Assembly (NCBI GenBank): GCA_022394775.1
Contig: JAGFCB010000271.1
Location: 1 to 39,565, forward strand
Origin: Candidatus Poribacteria bacterium
Lineage (GTDB): Bacteria; Poribacteria; WGA-4E; WGA-3G
Direction: 5' to 3'
DNA length: 39,565 bases
Below, one piece after another: positions 29,288 through 38,162 of the stretch. The translations under genes were made by a program, and so were the position numbers. Numbering within the stretch: the stretch's first letter is position 1; every line of letters starts with the position of its first letter. Under the pieces are notes generated by a model, which saw nothing but the letters and a program-made list of their open reading frames with translations, was not told the origin of the DNA and ran no database searches.

Positions 29288-32155
29288 ATGTCAAATTTTC
29301 ATACAGAAAACATTGCATCAATACTGAACAAATTCGACGCTAACATGGACCAAGGGTTGAACGCGGAGACTCTTGAAAAAGCGAGAGCGCGGCATGGCAA
29401 GAACGAGTTTGCTTCTGAAGAAAATGCCTTCCCTCTTAAGGCATTTCTGATGTCGCTGCTGACATGGCGCATTATCGTTTTAGCAATCATGACAACAACC
29501 CTGATTGTTTCCTTTGTCAATGGTGCAAATAGCATTAGCCTCCATACAACGGGTATCGTCGGAGTAGTTTTAGTTATTCATATCGCGTATGCATGGACAA
29601 CGGAGTACCGTATTCACAATCGTGATGCCAGCATCAACAAACTCATGGTGCATAGTATCAAAGTCATTCGACAAGGAAAACTTGAAAAATGCGCACCGGA
29701 GGACATTGTACCTGGCGATTTACTCTCATTCACTGCAGGAGACTACGTGCCTGCTGATGCCAGAATTATTGAATCTGAAGGGCTTACGATCGACGAATCC
29801 GGACTCTTTGGAACAGAGATACCTGTAGAAAAAACGAGCGTAGATATTCCAGATCCTACTTTACCACCGGAAAAACAGAGAAACATGGCATTCGGTGGGA
29901 CATACATCGTAGCTGGACATGGAGCCGCAATCGTTGTAAAAACAGGAAAACAGATAGAAATATGGAAACAACGTCAAGATGCCCGTCCGATACCTATAGC
30001 GAATACTTTCGCTGAAAACGAAATCGGGGATTTACAAACGATTATAAAGATAACTGGTATAATCATCGCAGCTATAGCCGTAGCAATCGCATGGTGGTTT
30101 GAATACCAGAATCAAGTTACTGATTGGCAGTCTTTAATCCATCTGGGTTTGTTATTTGCTGTTGGCGCAGCACCACACGATGTTATTAGATTGCTCCGCC
30201 TGTCATTTTCTAAACATGCCCAAAAATTGATGGAAAAAGGGCTCACATTACGCAATTCACGCAGTCTTGAGAAATTGAGTCGCATTACCACCTTTTGTGC
30301 AAATGAAACTGGGCTTGCAACTACACGAGCACTAACGATCTCTCACCTCTTCGTTGATGAACAACTCATTGATGGCAGCACGTGGCAAACATGGTTGGAT
30401 ACTCTGCAGGACCTCACACCTACAGAACGACAAAAAGCAGTCGAAGCGATACCAACTGGCGGAAAAATTCCACAAGGTGCCCCACACTTGATATTCACTG
30501 CAGGGCTCGGCACCTCTGGCGGGCAGCGTCCGGATGACTCCGGCACTGCCAATATCACAGGAACTTCAGCAGCCACAGACCATGAGGAAACACCTTCACC
30601 CAAGATCGCCATCGAAAAGAACATGGAAAGCCTCGGCTATCAACTCGATAGTGTCAAAACGAAACTCCCCTTGGTGGACGCATACCCTTCAACGCGTACC
30701 TACGGATACCAGATGCAAGTGTTTGAATCCGCACCGGAAGACTATCTCAATATCATTTTTGGAGATGCCCAGACAATACTCAATACCTGCGGTTCTGTAC
30801 TTATTAACGGAGAAATTACGCCCCTACTCGACGGTAAGCACGAAATGTACCATGAAATCATAGACTATCTGCTTAATACCAAAGCTCAGGTCTATGGAGT
30901 CGCCTTTCACTCCTCTAATGTTATTCTGAAACCACAAGAGATGGAAAATAATCCTATCTTTTTAGGATTTATGAGTTTTTCTGTCAGCAATGACCAAGAG
31001 ACGAAAACAATTTTGAAATCCAGTCTTGACACGGGCCTTAAAATTATCCTCATCTCCGAAAGCCCAGAGCAAGAAACTGTTGATGTCGCAAAAGATCTCG
31101 GTCTTATTCACAACCGGAAAGCAGTGGCATCAAGAGAAGAACTTGAAGCAGTCCAGCGTGAACAAATTGACAACGAGACAGCGAAGTGGCTCGCTTATTC
31201 GCAGCCAACTTGGGAACAACGCAGGAATATTGTTCTGAGTCTAAAGCGTCAAGGACATGCCGTAGGATTTTTGGGGCAAAATAGAACGGATCTACGCGCA
31301 ATGACTGTTTCGGATATCACCCTTGCAAATAGTACACACGCATCACACGTCGTACAAGCTGCAGCCGACGGACTCATCAGCAATAAAGGCTTCCAATCTG
31401 TAAGAGATGCACTCCTTCATGCCCGAGAGGCATACCATAATGCATCAAGCTTTCTCCGTTGGAATTTTTCCTGTACACTCTCACTACTCCTCACTCTCAC
31501 CATCGGGACGGTGCTACACTATTTCTATAAAATGCCGATGCCGTTAACATTAACACAGATAATTTGGGTGCAACTCCTCTCAACCTTACTACCATCATTA
31601 GGTATAGGTACAGAACAGATATTCGCTGATGAAAAACACCATCGACCGACCCTTTTTTCAAGGGCGCGTTTTTTCTCTAAAACGACAGGTATTGACATTA
31701 TTTGTCGCGCCGTGACCATCAGTCTAATGACAACCATTCCCTTCTTCTTTATGCTATGGCGTTCCCCTACCTTGTCAGACACACTTGGCGTTTCGACGCT
31801 AATGAGAGAAGTGTTCTCAAACGGAGGTGTCGGAACGACAAATCCCCCAGATATCGCGATAGCACGCACAGTCGTTTGTACCACACTAATCTTTACACAA
31901 CTGGCTACATGTTGGCAAACACTACGTTATCCATGGGAATCACTATTTCAAAGAATGTTCGCCAACTCTCGGTTTATCGTCATCTTTCTCATCGTTATTG
32001 CCCTTCACCTGACAACGCTCTATATTGAACCTGTCACGCAACTTTTAGGGATGGCACCACTTAAATGGGAATGGCAATGGACACTTCTGTTTAGTTTGAT
32101 CTTGTTCCTACTCCCGCTAAATCTGGCAATAAACGCGCATCCCGACGATGATTAA
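29288..32155 (+). CDS. P-type ATPase homologue lacking all catalytic motifs (pseudoenzyme)
   Basis: 955 residues, collinear with P2-type cation ATPases: N-terminal cation-ATPase domain, about two membrane helices, actuator domain, two helices, a long P/N region and a C-terminal helix bundle (TQIIWVQLLSTLLPSLGIG). The active-site motifs are replaced. The phosphorylation motif DKTGT is NETGL (Asn339 instead of the phosphorylated Asp). The actuator TGES is FGTE (174-177). The helix-4 PEGLP is PHDVI (296-300). GDGVND is GQNRTD (663-668), and TGD is SES. It therefore should not form the phosphoenzyme or pump ions. The open frame over nearly 3 kb argues that the protein is made and kept for another role, such as binding, regulation or as a subunit. 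It lies alone after thrB and converges with the membrane-protein gene 17 bases away. Confidence 0.8.
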   Translation: MSNFHTENIASILNKFDANMDQGLNAETLEKARARHGKNEFASEENAFPLKAFLMSLLTWRIIVLAIMTTTLIVSFVNGANSISLHTTGIVGVVLVIHIAYAWTTEYRIHNRDASINKLMVHSIKVIRQGKLEKCAPEDIVPGDLLSFTAGDYVPADARIIESEGLTIDESGLFGTEIPVEKTSVDIPDPTLPPEKQRNMAFGGTYIVAGHGAAIVVKTGKQIEIWKQRQDARPIPIANTFAENEIGDLQTIIKITGIIIAAIAVAIAWWFEYQNQVTDWQSLIHLGLLFAVGAAPHDVIRLLRLSFSKHAQKLMEKGLTLRNSRSLEKLSRITTFCANETGLATTRALTISHLFVDEQLIDGSTWQTWLDTLQDLTPTERQKAVEAIPTGGKIPQGAPHLIFTAGLGTSGGQRPDDSGTANITGTSAATDHEETPSPKIAIEKNMESLGYQLDSVKTKLPLVDAYPSTRTYGYQMQVFESAPEDYLNIIFGDAQTILNTCGSVLINGEITPLLDGKHEMYHEIIDYLLNTKAQVYGVAFHSSNVILKPQEMENNPIFLGFMSFSVSNDQETKTILKSSLDTGLKIILISESPEQETVDVAKDLGLIHNRKAVASREELEAVQREQIDNETAKWLAYSQPTWEQRRNIVLSLKRQGHAVGFLGQNRTDLRAMTVSDITLANSTHASHVVQAAADGLISNKGFQSVRDALLHAREAYHNASSFLRWNFSCTLSLLLTLTIGTVLHYFYKMPMPLTLTQIIWVQLLSTLLPSLGIGTEQIFADEKHHRPTLFSRARFFSKTTGIDIICRAVTISLMTTIPFFFMLWRSPTLSDTLGVSTLMREVFSNGGVGTTNPPDIAIARTVVCTTLIFTQLATCWQTLRYPWESLFQRMFANSRFIVIFLIVIALHLTTLYIEPVTQLLGMAPLKWEWQWTLLFSLILFLLPLNLAINAHPDDD

Positions 32156-32172
32156 GAAGAGACATTAAACAA

Positions 32173-34152
32173 TTACACCCAAAATCCGTAGGTAGGAATT
32201 CCAGCGATAATTCCGAAGATTGTCCAAAGACTACCGATCGTAAACTCCCCCAAGATTAACCCTAAAAAGAAAGGGGCTATCTTCCGATGCCGTACGACAC
32301 CGCCATATTGAAGAATCAACCACTTGATTAACCAACTCATAAAAAGACAACTCCACGTAACATGCATACCCCAACTCGTAGAAATTGCAAACCCCGCAGG
32401 ATGAAAGGGCCACCATACAAATCGCATCCGAAAGAACATCAATACTGTCGTCAGTAAGAAACCCAGCCCCATGAACCCACTCTCAGCAATGAGCGTTTCT
32501 TCAGGGGCTTGTAACCACCCCGCGAGGCGACGATATGGTTCTATCCCGAACGCGCTCAAAGAGGGCCAATAGGCGCGTACCTCCATCCCCAACCGGTAGC
32601 CCCGATCAATTAATGCCCAAAATCCTGCCAATGAACCTAAAACGGTTGCCAACGTTAAGGCAAAAATAATTCGATGCATCGTCATGTTCGTTCGTTCCAT
32701 GATTTTAAAGCCTTCTAACTGATGCGGCATAGGATGACTCCGATGTGCACGATTAATAAACCAGAACATGGAGAACATAATGAGGTTGCCTCTTCCCAAT
32801 CGACGCGTGCCAACTGTCCGAGTCAGGATTTCATCGGGACCAGAATAGTGCAGATCATGCACAGGTGTACCGAGTTCAGCGCGCATCCGAGTTATGGCGA
32901 TCGAAATCATATAATAGATAACAAAAAATGCAAACATCACCCAAAGCTCAGCACCACCATAGTAGCAAAAAAGCACAAGGAATATCATTACAGCGATAAG
33001 GCCAAGCGTCGCGCCACGATAAGACATCGCCTCTTGTGTTTCGCGCCCAGAAGCACTGACGACAGTATTGCCTTGTTGTGTATTGAGTCCGACAACAGTT
33101 TTTGCAACGTGCAATAGATGTCTACGACTCGCCCAAATCGCCAACACGCATAATGCAAGGTAACCACCGGCTGCTTGCTCATTCATGTACGGAAAGCGTG
33201 GGAGGGTCCGTAAACCCAGTGCAGCACCAAGCACACGCATAAATCGCCAATACCAGAAAAAAAACCAGCATGAGAATGAAAGGTCTAACGGGATAAAGAA
33301 GCCGAGTCCGATCGCAAACGGATACAACGAAAACGGAATACTGCCCATAGCATTCCACGGGCTCTCTGTAAAGATTTGAAAACTTCGCACACGGGTTCGA
33401 AATTCCGGTAAGATAGGAAACAAAAAATTAATACCGTTCCATAAGGCAAGCGCACCCGCAATCCCAAACCCCATCCACATCAACCTGCTCTGAAAGAGAC
33501 GGGTCTGTGGGGTCTCTGTCAACTGGAGTGGGAGTTGGATGATCGGGTAACTTAACTTTTCGTGTTCGATCCACTGTTTTCGGACAATTATATTGATGCA
33601 AAGCATCCCGAAAATCAACACAGTAATAAAAGCCGTCCACCAAAGTACAGGCGTTGCCCATCCGAGCAATGTCTCAGCCGTATAGAGCGGCAATTCACCT
33701 TCATAATAACCACTTAAAAGCGAAGCATCACTGACAGTAAGCCACTCTGGAAGAAATGGCACGAATAACTGTTGCCACTCATTTTCTGGGGTCGCGAAAC
33801 GGAACGCATGCCCTAACATCGGCACCAAAATCTCAAGCATATCGTGTCCAGTAACCCCCGAAGCGATAGACAGCATCAGGTAAACAATTACCAATTCGCT
33901 TTGGACCAACGCCATACGCGGCACAAAACGGCGTAATAATTGGTTCGCACCAATAACCATGAACAAACTGAAAATTACGTTAAAAAAGAGGGAGATTGTT
34001 ACAGGGTGACCTGAGTACCGAATAACCTCCATCTCAATGACCCAATAGCAGTTAATCGGTATTAGAATAACGGCAATAAGAATAGATTTGAGTGTGACAC
34101 CGTGGGCAGGAACTTGTGATGATGCTAACGCAGCGGAAGTTTTAACTTCCAT
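32173..34152 (-). CDS. large polytopic membrane protein, DUF6785/6784-like
   Basis: A 659-residue membrane protein with about 14 hydrophobic segments. It is reminiscent of the DUF6785/DUF6784 proteins seen in Poribacteria and Planctomycetes, and loosely of OPT-type transporters. Notable blocks: EHEKLSYPIIQLPLQL after the fifth or sixth helix, ALGLRTLPRFPYMNEQAAGGY, and HDLHYSGPDEILTRTVGTRRL in a large loop. The start ATG has GGAG 12 bases upstream. It converges with the P-type ATPase homologue and is divergent from the prenyltransferase. Transport is the simplest guess, but I see no diagnostic site. The family name is from memory of the pattern and unverified. Confidence 0.6.
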   Translation of the reverse strand: MEVKTSAALASSQVPAHGVTLKSILIAVILIPINCYWVIEMEVIRYSGHPVTISLFFNVIFSLFMVIGANQLLRRFVPRMALVQSELVIVYLMLSIASGVTGHDMLEILVPMLGHAFRFATPENEWQQLFVPFLPEWLTVSDASLLSGYYEGELPLYTAETLLGWATPVLWWTAFITVLIFGMLCINIIVRKQWIEHEKLSYPIIQLPLQLTETPQTRLFQSRLMWMGFGIAGALALWNGINFLFPILPEFRTRVRSFQIFTESPWNAMGSIPFSLYPFAIGLGFFIPLDLSFSCWFFFWYWRFMRVLGAALGLRTLPRFPYMNEQAAGGYLALCVLAIWASRRHLLHVAKTVVGLNTQQGNTVVSASGRETQEAMSYRGATLGLIAVMIFLVLFCYYGGAELWVMFAFFVIYYMISIAITRMRAELGTPVHDLHYSGPDEILTRTVGTRRLGRGNLIMFSMFWFINRAHRSHPMPHQLEGFKIMERTNMTMHRIIFALTLATVLGSLAGFWALIDRGYRLGMEVRAYWPSLSAFGIEPYRRLAGWLQAPEETLIAESGFMGLGFLLTTVLMFFRMRFVWWPFHPAGFAISTSWGMHVTWSCLFMSWLIKWLILQYGGVVRHRKIAPFFLGLILGEFTIGSLWTIFGIIAGIPTYGFWV

Positions 34153-34545
34153 ATAAAATTTGACTCCAATGAACGTGAAATTATCTTTGTTTATTGCGGA
34201 GGCGTACCAAGCGATGAGTGATACGTTTTATAGTGAAACCGAAAAATAAATCAACACTTTAGAAAATAACAAACCTACCCCCAATGCTGGGTTTTTGCTG
34301 GGGGTCTTTGCTTGGGTGTTTCTGCGGATTTCTTCAGGGTTTGGAACCCAGCCTTCTATGGATGTCTCGTTAATTGTAGGTTTTACTATAAATTTACGCC
34401 TTACAGGGCACCAACAAATATTTTTACGTAACTTTATCATAATCCGGACAAGGTGTCAACTTTTTAAAGCCTTAACTATGTAGTAGATTCAAAGATACCG
34501 CTCAACCAAGACAATGAAAATAGGCTTTATTTTTTACCTTCCGCA

Positions 34546-34554
34546 TGTTATAAT
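34546..34554 (+). promoter_or_regulatory. extended -10 promoter of the cis-prenyltransferase gene
   Basis: TGTTATAAT: TG, one base, then a perfect TATAAT at 34549-34554. The -35 region (TTTATT) is weak. Distance to the ATG is about 70 bases. Confidence 0.55.
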
Positions 34555-34576
34555 AGAATTTGTTATATGTGCCTAT

Positions 34577-34599
34577 AAGTTGTGCTTTAAGCGCAACTT
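34577..34599 (+). promoter_or_regulatory. leader hairpin before the cis-prenyltransferase gene
   Basis: AAGTTGTGCT/AGCGCAACTT, a 10-bp stem with one wobble pair and a three-base loop. It lies between the promoter and the TTAGGA ribosome-binding site and has no T-run. It may stabilise the message or affect translation. Confidence 0.5.
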
Positions 34600-34623
34600 G
34601 TGCCAACAACTTAGGATACAAGC

Positions 34624-35427
34624 ATGAAGCCATTCCGCTATATTAAAAGACAAATTGAAAAATTTTTTTATAAGGCTTACCAACGGCGGTTAGAATCCGA
34701 AGCCAATGCGTGGAATATACCCCGTCATATCGGCGTAATCCTTGATGGAAATCGCCGCTACGCTAAAGCCAGTGGACTTGATAACATTATTAAAGGACAC
34801 CATGAAGGAGCAAACAAATTAGAAGAAGTACTCCACTGGTGCGACGAACTCGGCGTTGAAATTTTTTCAATATGGATTTTCTCGCTTGACAATTTCAAAC
34901 GCGCAGCGCATGAGGTTGAAGGGATTCTCGGGCTTATTGAAGGGAAAATGCGGGAACTTGTCACAATCGAAGGGCTTCATGCCAATCAGATTAAGGTCCG
35001 AGCAATGGGGCAGATAGAGCTGCTACCACCAAGCCTGCAAGAAGCGATTCGGGAGGCAGAAGAAGCAACGCAAAACTATGACAAATTCATCTTAAACGTG
35101 GCTGTCGCTTACGGAGGCAGAGAAGAAATCATTGAGGCGTTTCGGGGGCATCTAAAAGCCGAAAGTAAAAGTGGGAAACCCGTTCATCAAATCGCAGACG
35201 AACTCACCGTGGATAAGATTACACCTTACCTATATACCTCAGATCTCCCTGATCCTGAACTCATCATCCGCACCAGTGGGGAGGTCCGGTTATCAGGATT
35301 TTTACTCTGGCAGAGCGTTTACTCGGAATTTTATTTCTGCGACACATACTGGCCCTCGTTTCGGAAAATCGACTTTCTCCGCGCCTTGCGTGCTTATAGC
35401 CAACGAAAACGGCGATTTGGGAAATAA
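34624..35427 (+). CDS. uppS: cis-prenyltransferase (undecaprenyl diphosphate synthase family)
   Basis: A 267-residue enzyme that adds isopentenyl diphosphate units in cis to make the polyprenyl diphosphate carrier for cell-wall and glycan assembly. The catalytic Asp is D41 in GVILDGNRRYA, followed by the FSIWIFSLDNFKR and RTSGEVRLSGFLLWQ motifs that bind substrate and diphosphate. Most bacterial UppS proteins read DGNGRWA and RTGGE; DGNRRYA with RTSGE is the form more often seen in archaeal and eukaryotic-type enzymes, and in some bacteria. The N-terminus (FRYIKRQIEKFFYKAYQRRLES) is an amphipathic extension. TTAGGA precedes the ATG. Chain length is uncertain. Confidence 0.92.
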   Translation: MKPFRYIKRQIEKFFYKAYQRRLESEANAWNIPRHIGVILDGNRRYAKASGLDNIIKGHHEGANKLEEVLHWCDELGVEIFSIWIFSLDNFKRAAHEVEGILGLIEGKMRELVTIEGLHANQIKVRAMGQIELLPPSLQEAIREAEEATQNYDKFILNVAVAYGGREEIIEAFRGHLKAESKSGKPVHQIADELTVDKITPYLYTSDLPDPELIIRTSGEVRLSGFLLWQSVYSEFYFCDTYWPSFRKIDFLRALRAYSQRKRRFGK

Positions 35428-35473
35428 AACCACAAAAAATAAACATCCTTCGAGGCACCAGGAATCACTATCC

Positions 35474-35502
35474 TTGAAAATTTATCATATTTCTGTTTTA
35501 AT
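35474..35502 (+). promoter_or_regulatory. promoter of the sugar isomerase gene
   Basis: TTGAAA (35474-35479), a 17-base spacer and TTTAAT (35497-35502), about 30 bases before the ATG at 35535, which has AAAAGGAG 8 bases upstream. Confidence 0.55.
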
Positions 35503-35534
35503 TTCTTAGATATACACATAAAAGGAGCAAACGC

Positions 35535-36302
35535 ATGCGATTTGGGATCTGTACGGGTTTGGAAAATGTGAATCGGCTCGCAGAAGCCGGATACGATTAT
35601 ATCGAATTAGGGGTCCGTTCGGCGTTGATACCTGAGGCAGACGAAGCCGAATTCCAGAAAATCCGAGAGCAGGCGATGAAAGCTCCTTTAAAACCGGAGT
35701 CCTACTCAGGCTTCATTCCAGGTGACTTACGCGTGGTAGGGAACACAGTTGATTTTCCACGTCTATCTCACTACGTGGAGACTGCCTGTCGCAGAGCCAA
35801 TGAAATCGGCGGCGAAGTAATCGTTTATGGAAGTAGTGGTTCTCGGAACATAGAGGAAGGCTACTCGCGCGAACGAGCACTCGCACAAATCGCTGAATTC
35901 CTTGATATGGCGGCAGATCACGCAGAAAATCATAACATGACCATCGTAATTGAACCGATTTGCCTGCGAGAAGGGAATATTCTCCGAACCGTCGCAGATG
36001 GTGTCGCGATGGCGAAACGGGTGAATCGCAATGGTATCAAAGCATTAGCAGATCTTTATCATATCTGGCAAGAGGAAGAGCCGATGCAAAATATTATTGA
36101 TGCCGCCGAGTGGCTTGCGCACGTCCACATCGCGGAACCTATTAAACGTTCTTATCCGGGAAACGACGATTTCGATTTTACAGACTTCTTTACCGCACTC
36201 CAAGAGGCTGGCTACGACGGTCGCGTCTCATGTGAGTGTAAGTTTGACAATTTTGACGATAATATTGAGGTAGCTTTGAAAACGATGAAGGCTTACGTCT
36301 GA
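35535..36302 (+). CDS. sugar phosphate isomerase/epimerase-like TIM-barrel protein
   Basis: A 255-residue cytoplasmic TIM barrel of the AP-endonuclease-2/xylose-isomerase-like group, which includes hexulose-phosphate and inosose isomerases. The metal ligands appear as Glu in IVIEPICL, Asp/His in ALADLYHIW, His in HVHIAEP, and a final Glu in GRVSCECKF. It lies 13 bases before rsgA, and its promoter probably serves both genes. Such genes are highly expanded in Poribacteria and often linked to carbohydrate use. The substrate cannot be told. Confidence 0.85.
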   Translation: MRFGICTGLENVNRLAEAGYDYIELGVRSALIPEADEAEFQKIREQAMKAPLKPESYSGFIPGDLRVVGNTVDFPRLSHYVETACRRANEIGGEVIVYGSSGSRNIEEGYSRERALAQIAEFLDMAADHAENHNMTIVIEPICLREGNILRTVADGVAMAKRVNRNGIKALADLYHIWQEEEPMQNIIDAAEWLAHVHIAEPIKRSYPGNDDFDFTDFFTALQEAGYDGRVSCECKFDNFDDNIEVALKTMKAYV

Positions 36303-36315
36303 CAAACGCCTGGAG

Positions 36316-37272
36316 GTGGTGTTTATCCTCTCACATGAACAAGGTAGAGTCATCCGGGCGCGAACAGGGTTTTACGACGTTCAGCACGATGATATTATTC
36401 TACGATGTACACTCCGCGGCACACTCAAACGGAAACATCGCTCCGAAACCGGACGCAGATTATACGCGGATCCGGTTGCTGTTGGTGACCGAGTTATCTT
36501 CACACAACTTGACGCTGAAGAAGGAGTCGTAGAGGATATTCTGCCTCGCGAAACGAAATTCTCGCGGCAATACGCAGGAAAGCAGGGCGATATCGAACAG
36601 GTTATCGTTGCCAACGCAGATCAAATCGTAGCCGTCGCATCAACATATATGCCACCGCTTAACTTTCGGACACTCGACAGATTCCTAATTTTGGCTGAGG
36701 CGGGTGACATGGACGCAGTGATATGTCTGAATAAAATGGATTTAGTGGACACAACCCAACAGGAAAAACACGCCACAACCTTCAGCAATTATGAGAAGTT
36801 AGGCTATCAAGTCCTCTATACCAGTATCCATAAACACGAAAGTCTTGACGCACTTCGAGAGGTCTTAAAGGATAAATTCAGTGTCATCATCGGTGCATCC
36901 GGGGTCGGAAAATCCAGCCTGCTAAACGCAATCCAACCGAATTTAGGTTTGCGAACCGGTGAAGTCGGCATCAAAACCCAAAAGGGACGGCACACAACAA
37001 CACTGGTGGAACTCTTTGCCTTGGATATCGGCGGCGAGGTTGCGGACACGCCGGGTATCCGAGAAGTTGGATTATGGGGGATTGATACGGAAAATCTTGA
37101 GTACTATTTCCCAGAAATGGAACCCTACCTCGGCACCTGCAAATACAACGATTGTGCACACGTCGCAGAACCCGATTGCGCCGTCCAAGATGCTGTCGAA
37201 ACGGGTGAAATACATCCAGAACGCTATCGAAGTTATGTCGTGTTACGAACAGGTGAAGCGACAGAAATCTAA
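36316..37272 (+). CDS. rsgA: ribosome small-subunit-dependent GTPase A
   Basis: A 318-residue circularly permuted GTPase that helps the late maturation of the 30S subunit. An OB-fold lies at the N-terminus (residues 10-75). The GTPase motifs come in the permuted order: G4 CLNKMDLVD, then G1 GASGVGKSS (193-201), G2 around GRHTTT, and G3 DTPGIRE. The C-terminal zinc-knuckle block is TCKYNDCAHVAEPDCAV. The start is one of two adjacent GTG codons (36316 or 36319). GGAGG overlaps the first and is unusually close to the second, so initiation context is poor. It is co-transcribed with the upstream isomerase. Confidence 0.95.
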   Translation: MVFILSHEQGRVIRARTGFYDVQHDDIILRCTLRGTLKRKHRSETGRRLYADPVAVGDRVIFTQLDAEEGVVEDILPRETKFSRQYAGKQGDIEQVIVANADQIVAVASTYMPPLNFRTLDRFLILAEAGDMDAVICLNKMDLVDTTQQEKHATTFSNYEKLGYQVLYTSIHKHESLDALREVLKDKFSVIIGASGVGKSSLLNAIQPNLGLRTGEVGIKTQKGRHTTTLVELFALDIGGEVADTPGIREVGLWGIDTENLEYYFPEMEPYLGTCKYNDCAHVAEPDCAVQDAVETGEIHPERYRSYVVLRTGEATEI

Positions 37273-37367
37273 AGCCTATCGCATAAATACCAATCCGCAT
37301 ATACCTAAAGAAATTTTTGATGAGAAGATGCCTTGCAAGTCCCCAGATAATTGTAGTTAAAGCGCGC

Positions 37368-37453
37368 GTAGCTTGGAACGAAGTGGAAAGCGGATCTACG
37401 GAAAAGAACGTCGAAGCTTCAACTCACCTGACCGAACCGCAAGGAAATTTAGA
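37368..37453 (+). repeat. dispersed ACCGAACCGCAAGG element, copy 5
   Basis: GTAGCTTGGAACGAAGTGG, then GGATCTACGGAAAAGAACG, and the core at 37416-37444. It overlaps the 3' end of the nucleotidyltransferase gene on the other strand; the rest of the 37273-37423 gap shows nothing else. Confidence 0.75.
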
Positions 37454-38137
37454 AGATAGGAAATGTTTACGAGCGTAGTCTAACCGCTCTGGCACCCCGA
37501 TATCGATCCAACCCGCACCGGTTTGCAACGCATAAAGATTGGAAACCGACGGGAAGATGTCGCGCTCCATAGAAAAGGTTTCTTGTCCATCGGGAAAGGC
37601 GTCAGCGATGCTCCGATCAAAGAGGTACACAGCACCGTTGACATATCCAGCACGATGCGTCGGTTGTTTCTCACGAAACGCTTGAATTTTCCCATCGCCA
37701 TCTGACACAATTTCACCGTAAGGACGGATGTCTGACACATGCACACTCAGAAGTATTCCTGCCATCCCTTCCCGAAAGCGATCTAACATCTCTCGGAGTG
37801 AAAAGTCCGCAAGGAGGATGTCGCCGTTCATCACAAAAAAGGGCGACGTATCAATCAGCCGCATCGCGTTTTGAATCGCGCCACCGGTGCCGAGCCGCTT
37901 CTCTTCTTTAGCATAACGGATACACATCCCAGCGTAATTGTCCCCTACGCGTTCATCAAGTACATCGTGAAGGTGTCCCGATGCGAGGACAACCACATTA
38001 ACACCGGCTTCTTTTAACAATCGGATCTGCCACTCCAACACTGTTTTCCCAGCGATCTCCAGCAAAACCTTAGGAACCGTTTTCGCTGCTGCACCGAGCC
38101 GAGTCGCAAGACCCCCACAAAGAATAATCGCTTGCAT
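37424..38137 (-). CDS. NDP-sugar pyrophosphorylase-like nucleotidyltransferase
   Basis: 237 residues from the ATG at 38137 (AAAGGAA 9 bases upstream); the longer frame to 38203 adds residues without family character. It belongs to the sugar-1-phosphate nucleotidyltransferase family (GlmU N-terminal/HddC-type) that makes NDP-sugars for glycan or heptose pathways. The signature is AIILCGGLATRLGAAAKTVPK; the metal Asp is in FFVMNGDILLADF, and a sugar-binding GYVNGAVYLF block follows. The last residues (SKFPCGSVR) and the stop are encoded by the dispersed repeat at 37368-37453, so the original C-terminus seems to have been replaced. Upstream are short direct repeats. Confidence 0.88.
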   Translation of the reverse strand: MQAIILCGGLATRLGAAAKTVPKVLLEIAGKTVLEWQIRLLKEAGVNVVVLASGHLHDVLDERVGDNYAGMCIRYAKEEKRLGTGGAIQNAMRLIDTSPFFVMNGDILLADFSLREMLDRFREGMAGILLSVHVSDIRPYGEIVSDGDGKIQAFREKQPTHRAGYVNGAVYLFDRSIADAFPDGQETFSMERDIFPSVSNLYALQTGAGWIDIGVPERLDYARKHFLSSKFPCGSVR

Positions 38138-38162
38138 CGTTACTATTCCTTTGAACGTACCT

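Larger units (their letters stand above)
34153..34623. other. divergent intergenic region
   Basis: 471 bases without a credible gene. It holds the upstream regions of both divergent genes and a C-rich/G-rich near-inverted pair around 34275-34303 (CCCCCAATGCTGGG and GCTGGGGG). There is also a GGGTT/AACCC pair (34337-34341, 34345-34349), and an extended -10 and hairpin before the prenyltransferase gene (listed separately). Confidence 0.5.

Noticed and set aside
29288..32155. Working cation-pumping P-type ATPase
   Set aside because: The phosphorylated Asp is Asn and the other catalytic motifs are also lost, so a pump annotation is not supported.
34295..34483. 62-residue forward frame in the divergent gap
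   Set aside because: No ribosome-binding site; it crosses the near-inverted G/C-rich segments and has no recognisable protein character.
34153..34623. tRNA or small RNA gene in the divergent gap
   Set aside because: I found no cloverleaf or T-arm pattern; the G/C-rich pairs are too short and irregular.
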